Of a stretch of DNA of 64,000 nt, positions 56,329 to 64,000 are shown in pieces; within the stretch, counting starts at the first letter, position 1, and each line of letters starts with the position of its first letter. A program made the position numbers and the translations under genes. The notes below the pieces were generated by a model, which saw nothing but the letters and a program-made list of their open reading frames with translations, did no database searches and was not told the DNA's origin. Source of the stretch: Pseudomonadota bacterium (GTDB taxonomy: Bacteria; Pseudomonadota; Alphaproteobacteria; Rhizobiales; Aestuariivirgaceae); the NCBI GenBank assembly GCA_020161855.1, contig JAIUNJ010000002.1, forward strand, positions 372,001 to 436,000, read 5' to 3'.

Positions 56329-56666
56329 TGGCCCAGATCACCTTCGCCGATTTCGAGAATGTCGATATTCGTGTCGGAACCATCGTTGGTGTCGAGCCCT
56401 TCCCTGAGGCGCGCAAACCGGCATTCAAACTGCGGATCGATTTCGGCCCGCAGATCGGCATGAAGAAATCATCGGCGCAGATCACCAAGCACTATGTGGC
56501 GGAACAGCTGCTGGGGCGGCAGGTGGCAGCCGTTGTCAATTTCCCGCCACGCCAGATTGGCCCCTTCATGTCGGAAGTGCTGACACTTGGCTTTCCCGAT
56601 GCTGAAGGCGGCGTGGTGCTGATCGGGCCCGATCTTGACGTGCCCAACGGCGGCAAGCTGTTCTGA
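56328..56666 (+). CDS. tRNA-binding OB-fold protein (CsaA type)
   Basis: A 112-residue stand-alone EMAP/CsaA tRNA-binding domain: FENVDIRVGTIVGVEPFPEARKP, QIGMKKSSAQITKHY and VVNFPPRQIGPFMSEVLTLGF. The family includes the secretion chaperone CsaA and the domain added to some synthetases. It overlaps proC at TGATG and converges with the kinase gene. Confidence 0.9.
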   Translation: MAQITFADFENVDIRVGTIVGVEPFPEARKPAFKLRIDFGPQIGMKKSSAQITKHYVAEQLLGRQVAAVVNFPPRQIGPFMSEVLTLGFPDAEGGVVLIGPDLDVPNGGKLF

Positions 56667-56684
56667 GAACCGCCCTGCCGGTCT

Positions 56685-58049
56685 CTAGATCGGCACGCTG
56701 ACGACGGCGCGGAGGCCACCAAGCGCACTGTCTTCCAAAGTGATTTCGCCGCCATGGGCCTGGGCAATATCGCGGGCGATGGCGAGGCCGAGGCCCGTAC
56801 CCGTCTCGTCCAGATTGCGGGCGTTGTCGAGACGCACAAAGGGGCGGAACACGTCCTCGCGCTGATCGGCGGGAATTCCGGGGCCATTGTCATCAACGCG
56901 CAGCACGAGCTTGCGGCCCTCGATCAGGCCCGAGATCTGGATCTCGTGTCCGTAGCGCACGGCATTGCTGAGCAGGTTGGCGAGAAGCCTGCGGAAGGCA
57001 TTGGGTTTCACGCTGACCTGTTCGGTGGGCAAATCACCAATGCTGATCACAGCATCGGAGTCCGGCCGCTCACGCTCGACCGTATCGACCGTCGCCGAGA
57101 CGAGTTCCGGAATCGACACAGGCATGGCTTCCTCGCCACCATCCCCCTTCACGAAAGCCATGTAATCTTCGAGCATATGCTGCATCTCATCTACGTCTTC
57201 CTTGAGCGGATGAATCTTGGGATTGTCGCCAAGCACGGCGAGCTCAAGCTTGAAGCGGGTGAGAATGGTGCGCAGGTCGTGGCTGACGCCTGCGAGCATG
57301 GTGGTGCGCTGCTCGACATGGCGCTCGATGCGGTCGCGCATGTCGACAAAGGCCTGGCCGGCCCGCTTCACCTCCGTGGCACCGCGCGGCCTGAAGCTTC
57401 CCGTGGCGCGGCCCATGCCGAAATCCGTGGCGGCGCGGGCAAGATCGACAATGGGCCTGATCTGGTTGCGCAGGAACACCATGGCGATGCTGAGGAAGAG
57501 CAGTGACGAGCCAAGCAACACGCTGACGATCAATTGCGTGTCGCTCCAGCGCACGCGATCGGCGCTGAACTTGAAGCTGATGATCCGTTGCGGCTCAAGC
57601 TCGACACGGATCTCGACTTTCCCGCCCTCGGCATTGCTGTCGATCCAGAAGTTGCGGCCCGTTTCGTCGTCAACGGATTGCAGCAGGCGCTGCTCGAAAA
57701 TGGCATAGAACGGCAGCGGGGCCTGCGCGGGCAGGCCCTGCCCCTCGAACATCTGCACATCGACGCGCAAGCGCCGCTTTGCCGAGCGCTGCAACTCGGC
57801 GAAGGCTGCCGGCGCGCGGCCCGCCGCCTCGTACTGATCGATGAGAAAACTCGCCTGGCGGGCCATCGAGCGCCCGAGCACGCGGGTGACGTTATCGTAG
57901 TAGCGCTCGAGAATGATGCCGACCATCAGCGTCTGCAGCAGCACGACTGGCGCAATAAGGATGATGAGCGCGCGCTTGTAGAGGCCGCTGGGCAAGTGGC
58001 GCTCGAGGAAACGGTTGAAGCTGCCGTAGAGGCCTGTCTGCTGGGGCAT
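56685..58049 (-). CDS. EnvZ-like sensor histidine kinase
   Basis: A 454-residue membrane kinase with two membrane segments (about 25-45 and 172-192), a periplasmic sensor of about 125 residues between them, HAMP (about 195-245), the H-box GVSHDLRTILTRFKLEL (His near 254) and an ATP-binding domain with NLLSNAVRYG, VDDNGPGIPADQRE and GTGLGLAIARDIAQAHGG. The partner regulator is one base upstream. The stimulus is unknown; the pair resembles EnvZ/OmpR. Confidence 0.92.
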   Translation of the reverse strand: MPQQTGLYGSFNRFLERHLPSGLYKRALIILIAPVVLLQTLMVGIILERYYDNVTRVLGRSMARQASFLIDQYEAAGRAPAAFAELQRSAKRRLRVDVQMFEGQGLPAQAPLPFYAIFEQRLLQSVDDETGRNFWIDSNAEGGKVEIRVELEPQRIISFKFSADRVRWSDTQLIVSVLLGSSLLFLSIAMVFLRNQIRPIVDLARAATDFGMGRATGSFRPRGATEVKRAGQAFVDMRDRIERHVEQRTTMLAGVSHDLRTILTRFKLELAVLGDNPKIHPLKEDVDEMQHMLEDYMAFVKGDGGEEAMPVSIPELVSATVDTVERERPDSDAVISIGDLPTEQVSVKPNAFRRLLANLLSNAVRYGHEIQISGLIEGRKLVLRVDDNGPGIPADQREDVFRPFVRLDNARNLDETGTGLGLAIARDIAQAHGGEITLEDSALGGLRAVVSVPI

Positions 58050-58050
58050 G

Positions 58051-58749
58051 TCAGGCAGCCCCCGCAGCCATATCGGCGATCAATGTGTAGCCTTCGCCAC
58101 GCACCGTCTGCAGATGGACCGGATTGGAGGGATCGCTTTCGATCTTCTGGCGCAGGCGGTTGATCTGCACATCAACGGCGCGTGCGGACTCCACCAAGCC
58201 GGACGCGGAAAGCGCGCCGCGGGTCACCGGTTTTCCTGCCTGATGGGCGAGCAGCTTCAGCATGTCCTTCTCGCGGCTGGTGAGCCTGATCCTTTCGCCG
58301 CCACGCGAGAGTTCACCCGTATCGGCCACAAAGATGAACTCGCCGAAGCGGACATTCATTGACCCCTGCTGGCGGCTTTCCAGGCGGCGCAACAGATTGC
58401 GCACGCGGAGCAGAAGCTCCTCGGGCTCGAATGGTTTGCCGAGATAGTCGTCGCTTCCCGCAGCGAGCCCCTTGATGCGGTCGCCGGCGTCGCTGAGCGC
58501 CGACAACATGAGGATGGGCACGCCGTTGCTGCCCCGACGCAGATCGGCTGCAAAGGAAATCCCATTCTCGCCCGGCATCATCACATCGAGGATGATCAGG
58601 TCATAGGCGAGGCCGCGCATGTGGTCGCGCGCTTCCCGCGCCGTGGCCACGGCGGTGGTACGATAGCCATGCCCGCTCAGGAACGAAGCCAAAAGCGCCC
58701 GGATGCGCCGGTCATCATCAACGATGAGAACGTGTGCGGCATCACTCAT
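58051..58749 (-). CDS. OmpR-family response regulator
   Basis: A 232-residue DNA-binding regulator: receiver domain with the acidic pocket VDDD, phosphoacceptor Asp in LIILDVMMPGENG (about residue 54), S/T region MLSALSD and Lys in GKPFEP; the winged-helix domain (about 130-225) includes LTSREKDMLKLLAHQAG and VDVQINRLRQKIE. Its ATG overlaps the MarR stop (ATGA), and the kinase gene follows one base after its stop. Confidence 0.93.
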   Translation of the reverse strand: MSDAAHVLIVDDDRRIRALLASFLSGHGYRTTAVATAREARDHMRGLAYDLIILDVMMPGENGISFAADLRRGSNGVPILMLSALSDAGDRIKGLAAGSDDYLGKPFEPEELLLRVRNLLRRLESRQQGSMNVRFGEFIFVADTGELSRGGERIRLTSREKDMLKLLAHQAGKPVTRGALSASGLVESARAVDVQINRLRQKIESDPSNPVHLQTVRGEGYTLIADMAAGAA

Positions 58750-59249
58750 TTCTGTTGCCCGCGCACAGCGCGCGCCGCCCATTCCTCCACGGCCTGGCGG
58801 TTTTCCGGATTGATGAGCCGGAGGAACATTTCATGATAGCTGGTGCCGTCTTCCATCTGCATCTCGGAAACTGCCCGCTGGAAGCGGCGGGTTTGTGGCG
58901 CAACGAGTTCCTGCCACAGGCCCTCGCCCTTGCCGGTGAGATAGAGCAGCCGCTGACGGCGGTCTTCCTCGCCTGCCTTCTGGTAGACATAGCCCTTCTC
59001 GATCAATTCCTTCAGCACGCGGGCCAGCGACTGCTTGGTGATGCGCAGGATATCGAGAAGCTGCGCCACATTCATACCCGGGTCGCGGCCAACAAAGTGC
59101 AACACACGATGATGAGCACGGCCGAACTCAAGCTTCTCGAGAATGCCGTCCGGATCAGCAACGAAATCCCGATAGGCAAAGAACAGCAGTTCCACCAAAG
59201 CGACAGCGTCGCCATGCGCCAGCTTGGGGGCTGAAATTATGTCAGTCAT
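58746..59249 (-). CDS. MarR family transcriptional regulator
   Basis: A 167-residue winged-helix regulator: ELLFFAYRDFVADPDGILEKLEFGRAHHRVLHF, the recognition helix KQSLARVLKELIEKGYV, and wing GEEDRRQRLLYLTGKG. It begins the operon with the two-component genes and is the likely regulator of it. An inverted repeat TATGTCA-N7-TGACATA spans its own start codon. Confidence 0.92.
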   Translation of the reverse strand: MTDIISAPKLAHGDAVALVELLFFAYRDFVADPDGILEKLEFGRAHHRVLHFVGRDPGMNVAQLLDILRITKQSLARVLKELIEKGYVYQKAGEEDRRQRLLYLTGKGEGLWQELVAPQTRRFQRAVSEMQMEDGTSYHEMFLRLINPENRQAVEEWAARAVRGQQK

Positions 59250-59258
59250 ATTGACATA
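59238..59258. promoter_or_regulatory. Candidate MarR operator over its own start codon
   Basis: TATGTCA (59238-59244) and TGACATA (59252-59258) form a perfect 7-bp inverted repeat with seven bases between. MarR proteins bind such AT-rich palindromes of about 16-22 bp. Occupancy would block initiation of the MarR-RR-HK transcript. Confidence 0.55.
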
Positions 59259-59378
59259 TTATCCGGTTCTGTTAGCCTTTGCGACAGCATCGACAATCGG
59301 ACAAACGTCCAGCGAGTCCTGCCGGCTGAATATGGCATGGCCCCGCTGCAATGCAAAATGGGAGCACAGGTTTCGATC

Positions 59379-60263
59379 ATGAGCAGCATCATTCCTTTTG
59401 ACCAGCGTGAAGGCGTTATCTGGTTCAACGGCGAAATCATCCCCTGGAAGGATGCCAAGGTTCACGTGCTCACCCACGGCCTGCATTATGGTTCCTCGGT
59501 GTTCGAGGGCGAGCGCGCCTATGCTGGCGTGATCTTCAAGTCGAAGGAACACACCGAGCGCCTGCGCAAGTCGGCACAGATCATGGATTTCGATCTTCCG
59601 TTCACGGATGATGAGATCAACAAGGCCAAGGATCTCGTGGTCGAGAAAAATGGCGGCGGCGATCAGTATGTGCGCCCCGTGGCCTTCCGCGGCTCGGAAA
59701 TGATGGCCGTCTCTGCCCAGCACAACAAGATTCACGTCGCCATCGCCACCTGGGCCTGGCCCTCGATGTTCGATCCGGAAACCAAGATGAAGGGCATCAA
59801 GCTCGACATCGCTGAATTCCGCCGCCCCGATCCGCAATGTGCGCCGGTCCATGCCAAGGCCGCCGGCCTTTACATGATCTGCACCATCTCCAAGCACAAG
59901 GCGGAGAAGAAGGGCTATGCCGATGCGATGATGCTCGACTGGCAGGGCCGCGTGGCCGAGTGCACCGGCGCCAACATCTTCTTCATCCGTGATGGCGCGC
60001 TGCATACGCCGATCGCCGATTGCTTCCTCAATGGCCTCACCCGGCAGACCGTGCTGGCATTGGCCAAGAAGGAAGGCATCGAGGTCATCGAGCGCCGCAT
60101 CATGCCGGAGGAGCTCAAGACCTTTAACGAGTGCTTCATCGTCGGCTCTGCTGCCGAAGTGACGCCCGTCTCCGAGATCGGCCCCTACAGCTTCAAGCCC
60201 GGCAACATGAGCCGGACGCTGATGGACTCCTACAGCAGTGCGGTGCGCGCGCCGTCGGCGTGA
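59379..60263 (+). CDS. ilvE: Branched-chain amino acid aminotransferase
   Basis: A 294-residue class IV PLP aminotransferase interconverting Leu, Ile and Val with their keto acids. Family marks: VHVLTHGLHYGSSVFEGERAY, RLRKSAQIMDFDLPF, the PLP lysine in VHAKAAGLYM, EAECTGANIFF-type (here VAECTGANIFFIRDG) and ECFIVGSAAEVTPV. ATG 59379 is preferred; earlier in-frame ATGs would add up to 14 residues. Divergent from the MarR gene. Confidence 0.95.
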   Translation: MSSIIPFDQREGVIWFNGEIIPWKDAKVHVLTHGLHYGSSVFEGERAYAGVIFKSKEHTERLRKSAQIMDFDLPFTDDEINKAKDLVVEKNGGGDQYVRPVAFRGSEMMAVSAQHNKIHVAIATWAWPSMFDPETKMKGIKLDIAEFRRPDPQCAPVHAKAAGLYMICTISKHKAEKKGYADAMMLDWQGRVAECTGANIFFIRDGALHTPIADCFLNGLTRQTVLALAKKEGIEVIERRIMPEELKTFNECFIVGSAAEVTPVSEIGPYSFKPGNMSRTLMDSYSSAVRAPSA

Positions 60264-60298
60264 ACCGCTGTCGCTTCTAAGACAGCACCTACGCGAGC

Positions 60299-60316
60299 AG
60301 TTACCGCAAGGTAACT
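60299..60316. repeat. Perfect 7-bp hairpin with GCAA loop
   Basis: AGTTACC, GCAA, GGTAACT: a perfect palindrome with a stable GNRA-type loop, 36 bp after the ilvE stop and about 120 bp before the LysR gene. No T-run follows. It contains a T-N11-A, as in LysR binding sites, so it is either an ilvE 3' hairpin or a LysR operator. Confidence 0.45.
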
Positions 60317-60439
60317 AGCGTACTGACTGCGCACTATCGAAGCACGGCGCGACCGCGAATGATCGCGCCGGTGCGAAATTGTAACTGGAAAACATCCTGG
60401 TGCGATCCCATCTGTCCGAAAAACATTGGACGGGTTGAA

Positions 60440-61363
60440 TTGATCAGGGATCTCGCGCCACTCAGAACACTCACGATGATCGCTTCCCTCGGCAGCTTCG
60501 CAAGGGCCGCCGAGAAGCTTCGCATTTCACGCGCGCTGGCGAGCCGGCAGATTTCCGATCTGGAGTTCAGCCTCGGAACATCATTGCTCAACAGAACAAC
60601 GCGGCAGTTGAGCCTCACCGAAGCAGGGCAGACATTGCTTGATGCGACGGGGCCATTGCTGGAAGGCCTCGACGCGGCTGAAGAAGAACTGCGCAGCATG
60701 ACGCGAGCACCCAAGGGAACACTCAAGATCAGCGCACCCACCTCATTCGGTGCCCGCCACCTCGGCGCGATCACCAGCGAATATCTCAATCTCTATCCCG
60801 ATGTGAATCTTTCCATCAGCCTCGATGACAGGATCGTGAACATCGTCGAGAACGGCTTCGATCTTGCCATCAGAATTACAAATCTGCCGGACAGCTCACT
60901 TGTGGCGCGCAAGCTCGGGGCCGCGCGGCTGGTGATGTGTGCCTCGCCTGCCTATCTCGCCGCACACGGGACGCCGACACATCCGAGCGAGCTCAGTGCG
61001 CACCAATGCCTGATCTATGATTTCCTCCCACATCATGGCTCATGCCGCCTGGAACGTGAGGGCGTCTCCGTTGAGATGCAGCAGGTCGAAGGCCGGGTGC
61101 GGGCCAACAATGGTGATGTACTTCTCGAAACGGCGATCAATGGCAGAGGCATCGTGATGTTGCCAACCTTCATCTGCCATGATGCCCTGCGCTCCGGGCA
61201 ATTGCTGCCCGTGCTGCAGGACTGGAAGCCGGCCGAGCCACAGATTTTTGCTGTCATGCCACCGGGCCGCACCAAAGCTCTCAAGGTGAAGTCCTTCGTC
61301 GATCATCTGGCGCGCAGGATCGGCAGCGACCCCGCCTGGGACCGGAACCTGCCGATCACCTGA
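60440..61363 (+). CDS. LysR family transcriptional regulator
   Basis: A regulator of about 307 residues: helix-turn-helix LGSFARAAEKLRISRALASRQISDLE (about 15-40 in two parts), LLNRTTRQLSLTEAGQ, and a substrate-binding domain from about residue 90 (GTLKISAPTSFGARHL). The start is uncertain: TTG 60440 gives the family's usual N-terminus (IRDLAPLRTLTMIASLGSF); ATG 60359 would add 27 residues rich in Cys and Trp with no family similarity. The inducer is unknown. No divergent target gene. Confidence 0.85.
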   Translation: MIRDLAPLRTLTMIASLGSFARAAEKLRISRALASRQISDLEFSLGTSLLNRTTRQLSLTEAGQTLLDATGPLLEGLDAAEEELRSMTRAPKGTLKISAPTSFGARHLGAITSEYLNLYPDVNLSISLDDRIVNIVENGFDLAIRITNLPDSSLVARKLGAARLVMCASPAYLAAHGTPTHPSELSAHQCLIYDFLPHHGSCRLEREGVSVEMQQVEGRVRANNGDVLLETAINGRGIVMLPTFICHDALRSGQLLPVLQDWKPAEPQIFAVMPPGRTKALKVKSFVDHLARRIGSDPAWDRNLPIT

Positions 61364-61490
61364 TCCCTCGCACTGTCTCGCATTCGTAAACAGTGTGTTG
61401 CGCGATTACAGATTGTTCCTACGCGCCGCGACCCCACATCCGCATCATCGGCACGTGATGAACACGAGCCCGATCATACGGAGAAAGACC

Positions 61491-61826
61491 ATGAAGAAGA
61501 TTGCAATTGCGGCTCTCGCACTTGTCACACTGTCGGCTGCGGCCAGCGCCGGACCGATCCGCTTCCACCGTTCGGATGTGGGTACGACCCTGCCCTTCCA
61601 GCAGACCTCACGTTCGACGGACGTTCAGGGCACCTATGTGAAGGTGGCCCCGATTTCCGAACAGGACTATCGCAACCTGTCAGGCGCCGACCGTCAGACG
61701 ACGATCAATCGTCCAGGCACCTCGCTGCGCAAGGTTGTCTTTGCAAAGCCGGCTACCGAAAAGCTCTCCTTCAGGGAGCGCAGCCTGCTGACCAAGAAGG
61801 AACGCGAAGCCGCAGGCCAGTATTGA
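61491..61826 (+). CDS. Small secreted protein of unknown function
   Basis: A 111-residue protein with a signal peptide (KKIAIAALALVTLSAAASA, cleaved before GPI) and a basic mature part (RFHRSDVGTTLPFQQTSRS, TSLRKVVFAKPATEKLSF, LLTKKEREAAGQY). I do not recognise a family. GGAGAAAGACC before ATG 61491 supports the start. It converges with the GMC gene, and a hairpin lies in the gap. Confidence 0.75.
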   Translation: MKKIAIAALALVTLSAAASAGPIRFHRSDVGTTLPFQQTSRSTDVQGTYVKVAPISEQDYRNLSGADRQTTINRPGTSLRKVVFAKPATEKLSFRERSLLTKKEREAAGQY

Positions 61827-61854
61827 TACGGCCATGCTTGACCAACGTGATACC

Positions 61855-61892
61855 CGGACCGCAGGTGAACTTCGCCTGCGGCCCGAGTTCAC
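61855..61892. repeat. Interleaved inverted repeats between two convergent genes
   Basis: CCGCAGG (61859-61865) pairs with CCTGCGG (61875-61881), extendable by three pairs beyond an A-C mismatch (61855-61857 with 61883-61885). GTGAACT (61865-61871), inside the first loop, pairs with AGTTCAC (61886-61892) downstream. This is the topology of an H-type pseudoknot. It overlaps the stop codon and last codon of the GMC gene. Confidence 0.55.
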
Positions 61893-63388
61893 ACTGCATT
61901 CTGCCTCTCAATCAACAACGCCGCCTGCTCAGCCACCATCATCACCGTATTGTTGATGTTGACGGTGACCATGTCCGGAAAAACCGAGGCATCGGCAACG
62001 CGCAGACCCGCGATGCCCTTGACCTTCAGGTCAGGCGTCACAACGCTCAACGGATCAGCGGCATCACCCATGCGGCAGGTGCCGCTCGGGTGATAGACAG
62101 TTTCGCAAGTCTCCCGCACATAGGCGAAAAGATCGTCATCGCTTTGAACGCCCGTGCCGGGCGCCACCTCCCGCTCCAGCCAGGGGGCAAGAGCCGCTGT
62201 CGCAGCCAGGCGCCTAGCAAAGCGAAGCCCCGCCAGCAGAATGCGCCTGTCATAGCCTTCAGGATCCGAGAGATAGTTGAGAGAAATCTTCGGCAGGTCG
62301 TGCGGATCAGAGCTGCTGAGTGTGAGGTGGCCCTTGCTTTTCGGCCGCGCCACATTGGGCGAAAACTTCACGCCATGCTCGACGCCGGCAAACTGCGTAC
62401 GGCCGACATATTTCTCGCGGAGCCGCAGGATGAAATGAAACAGAACGTCCGGGGCTGGTGCATCGGCATCGACCTGCAGCAGCAGCGTGGATTCGCAGGG
62501 TGTGCGCTCCCAGGATGGAGGCGGAGCCTTCAATTCAAAGGCGATGTTGGCGGAGACGTGATCAACAAGATTGTTGCCAACACCTGGCATATCGGCTCGC
62601 ACACCGATGCCAAGCCTGCGCAACTGTTCCGCGGGGCCAAGGCCCGACAGCATCATGAGCTGGGGTGTGTTGATGCTGCCCGCGCAAAGAATAACCTCGC
62701 GCCGCGCCGAGAAACTGCCTCGCGCCGTCTCTATGCCGGTGACTGAATTGCCATCGAAAGTGAGCCCGGTCACAAGGCATTCCGTCAGTACACGGATTTT
62801 ATCCTGCGAGCCGATCAGCGGATGGACGTAGGCCACCGATGACGACTGCCGGAAATCACCTTTCGCGTTGAGCGGAAACCAGCCGGTGCCCGCAGCAGCG
62901 CCTTCGCGGAAGTTGCGCTCCGGCAGGCCAAGCTCCAGGCCCGCGTCGATGAAGGCACGGCTCAGGGCATTGCCCGGGGGCGAAGGTTCAATGCCGATCC
63001 GCTGCTCCACGCGTGCGAGTGCCGCTCGCATTCCATCGGGCCCCCAGCCTTTGGCACCAAGGGCTTGCCAACGGCTGAGATCGGAAGGATGCGGTGCGAT
63101 GAAGGCGCAATCATTGTGATTGGCACATCCACCGAGCATGCGTGCGCGGGCATAGGCAATGCGGTTTCCGGAGCCTGCGACCGTTTCGGCGGCATAGCCC
63201 CAATCATAGCTTGCGTCCTGCTCTTCGAGGCGGCTCATCTGCAGCGCCTTGCCGTCGCCCACATCGCTGCGGCCCGCCTCGACGAGCAGCACGGTGCTCC
63301 GGCCGCTCTCCGCAAGCCTTGCAGCCACGATGCACCCGGCAGCACCGCCACCAACGACAATGTAGTCGAAGCTGCCGCCTACGCTCAT
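61889..63388 (-). CDS. GMC family FAD oxidoreductase (choline dehydrogenase-like)
   Basis: A 499-residue flavoenzyme. FAD motif DYIVVGGGAAGCIVAARLAE (about residues 8-27), GGCANHNDC region, the GMC signature GAGSINTPQLMMLSG-like (here CAGSINTPQLMMLSGLGP), and the catalytic His region YHPSGTCRMG followed by VNINNTVMMVAEQAA. It oxidises an alcohol of unknown structure. ATG 63388 overlaps the HPP stop (ATGA). The open frame to 63754 is antisense-like and rejected. Confidence 0.9.
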   Translation of the reverse strand: MSVGGSFDYIVVGGGAAGCIVAARLAESGRSTVLLVEAGRSDVGDGKALQMSRLEEQDASYDWGYAAETVAGSGNRIAYARARMLGGCANHNDCAFIAPHPSDLSRWQALGAKGWGPDGMRAALARVEQRIGIEPSPPGNALSRAFIDAGLELGLPERNFREGAAAGTGWFPLNAKGDFRQSSSVAYVHPLIGSQDKIRVLTECLVTGLTFDGNSVTGIETARGSFSARREVILCAGSINTPQLMMLSGLGPAEQLRRLGIGVRADMPGVGNNLVDHVSANIAFELKAPPPSWERTPCESTLLLQVDADAPAPDVLFHFILRLREKYVGRTQFAGVEHGVKFSPNVARPKSKGHLTLSSSDPHDLPKISLNYLSDPEGYDRRILLAGLRFARRLAATAALAPWLEREVAPGTGVQSDDDLFAYVRETCETVYHPSGTCRMGDAADPLSVVTPDLKVKGIAGLRVADASVFPDMVTVNINNTVMMVAEQAALLIERQNAV

Positions 63389-63876
63389 ATCGGTGGCTGC
63401 AACGGATAGCCGCCACCGGTGAAGCGGTGCCAGAGTGTTGCGAAGGCCACGAGCAGGATGCTGCCCGCCAGCACCGGAAAGAGAATGAAGAACCAGCCAG
63501 CCCCGGTGAGATAGGCCAGCAGCGCCGTGGCACCTGCGGGCGGATGGACGATCCGCAACAGCATCATCAGCGTGATCGAAAGGCCGACGGCAAGGCCCGC
63601 CAGCCAGAACTGGCCGGGATCGATATAGACACAGGCCACACCGACGATGGCCGAGACGGTATTTCCGCAAATGATATTCATGGGCTGCGACAGCGGCGCC
63701 TGCGGCGATGCAAAGAGCAGAACGCAGGTGGCACCGAACGGCGCCATGACCCACAGGACCGGCCCGACGTTGCTGGCAAGAGCGAGAATGGCAACGATCG
63801 TTGCCGCCCCGGCTCCGCCAATGATGGCGGCCAACGGCCTGACCGGCGGCTGATGCCGGAGGAAGAACCCCTTCAT
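63385..63876 (-). CDS. HPP family integral membrane protein
   Basis: A 163-residue membrane protein with four or five hydrophobic segments and the family motif HPPAGA (about residue 111); PFGATCVLLFASPQAPLSQP is also conserved. HPP proteins of cyanobacteria and chloroplasts are linked to nitrite transport; the role of this one is unknown. It overlaps the GMC gene by four bases, and its ATG overlaps the stop of the gene to its right. Confidence 0.88.
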   Translation of the reverse strand: MKGFFLRHQPPVRPLAAIIGGAGAATIVAILALASNVGPVLWVMAPFGATCVLLFASPQAPLSQPMNIICGNTVSAIVGVACVYIDPGQFWLAGLAVGLSITLMMLLRIVHPPAGATALLAYLTGAGWFFILFPVLAGSILLVAFATLWHRFTGGGYPLQPPI

Positions 63877-64000
63877 GGTCTCACCTTCACAGCCTCGCGA
63901 TTCAACTCATCGAGAAAGCGCCGGACCGTGGCGGCGGAGACTTCCCGCACTTCGCCGGATTCGAGGTTGCCGAGTTCGAAGGGGCCATACTGCACCCGGA
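63873..64000 (-). CDS. C-terminal end of a pseudouridine synthase (RluB/RsuA type), partial
   Basis: The last 41 codons are visible, ending in TGA that overlaps the HPP ATG. The segment RVQYGPFELGNLESGEVREV followed by an arginine-rich helix is typical of the C-terminus of RsuA/RluB-type 16S/23S rRNA pseudouridine synthases. The rest lies beyond the window, so the specific target cannot be given. Confidence 0.65.
   Translation of the reverse strand, partial: RVQYGPFELGNLESGEVREVSAATVRRFLDELNREAVKVRP

Overview
The window is a 64 kb, GC-rich, very compact chromosomal segment from an alphaproteobacterium, most probably a Hyphomicrobiales-like lineage. The call rests on gene content and order: a complete petABC bc1 operon; rplY-pth-ychF; lgt-SAM methyltransferase-pgeF-M24 peptidase next to ubiK; ilvE divergent from a MarR-response regulator-histidine kinase operon; and alphaproteobacterial DUF families (DUF992, DUF3726, DUF1993, DUF4424, YbjN). 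I see no rRNA or tRNA genes, insertion sequences, prophage or CRISPR array. Only one spacer exceeds 300 bp.

Layout. 1-540: the C-terminally cut end of an unknown membrane-anchored protein. 0.7-6 kb: M48 lipoprotein protease, EVE and VOC proteins, the EF-P/EpmA divergent pair, an RlmD-type rRNA methyltransferase and thiamine pyrophosphokinase. 6-9.4 kb: a TPP riboswitch followed by thiBPQ. 9.4-12 kb: DUF2207 and LemA. 12-19.3 kb: a tight six-gene unit, phnW-phnA-phnY (2-aminoethylphosphonate to acetate and phosphate), a Na/Pi transporter with a PhoU-like tail, DUF3726 and a CaiB/BaiF CoA-transferase. 19.3-27.5 kb: DUF992, DUF1993, aspC, an FAD monooxygenase, a TPR protein, rlmJ, and an envelope cluster with an L,D-transpeptidase flanked by two related lipoproteins. 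27.5-34.3 kb: two overlapping MFS transporters, prmB, a glutamine amidotransferase, a cold-shock protein, a DUF922 protease, a VOC protein and mtnP. 34.3-37.1 kb: petABC. 37.2-43.1 kb: trmL-hemF-apt, two MaoC proteins with a GNAT-like protein, ychF-pth-rplY. 43.3-49.9 kb: DMT transporter, Uup-type ABC-F, DUF4424, an ABC-2 exporter and prs. 49.9-56.7 kb: a lipoprotein-M24-pgeF-methyltransferase-lgt operon, ubiK, YbjN, proC and a tRNA-binding protein. 56.7-64 kb: EnvZ/OmpR-type two-component system with MarR, ilvE, LysR, a small secreted protein, a GMC oxidoreductase, an HPP membrane protein and the end of a pseudouridine synthase gene.

Most of the window is housekeeping. The parts most worth a second look are (i) a long hairpin whose 3' arm contains the ribosome-binding site of the cold-shock gene; (ii) the TPP riboswitch with a readable sequestor and anti-sequestor pair controlling thiB translation from a TTG start; (iii) the phosphonate operon extended by a phosphate transporter, a DUF3726 protein and a CoA-transferase; (iv) two homologous lipoproteins bracketing an L,D-transpeptidase, with two perfect hairpins in the middle of the cluster; (v) a MaoC pair in which one partner lacks the catalytic Asp; and (vi) interleaved inverted repeats with pseudoknot topology at 61.86 kb.

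All calls were made by reading the sequence. No database search or folding program was run. Family names are recognised from motifs, and structures were paired by hand.
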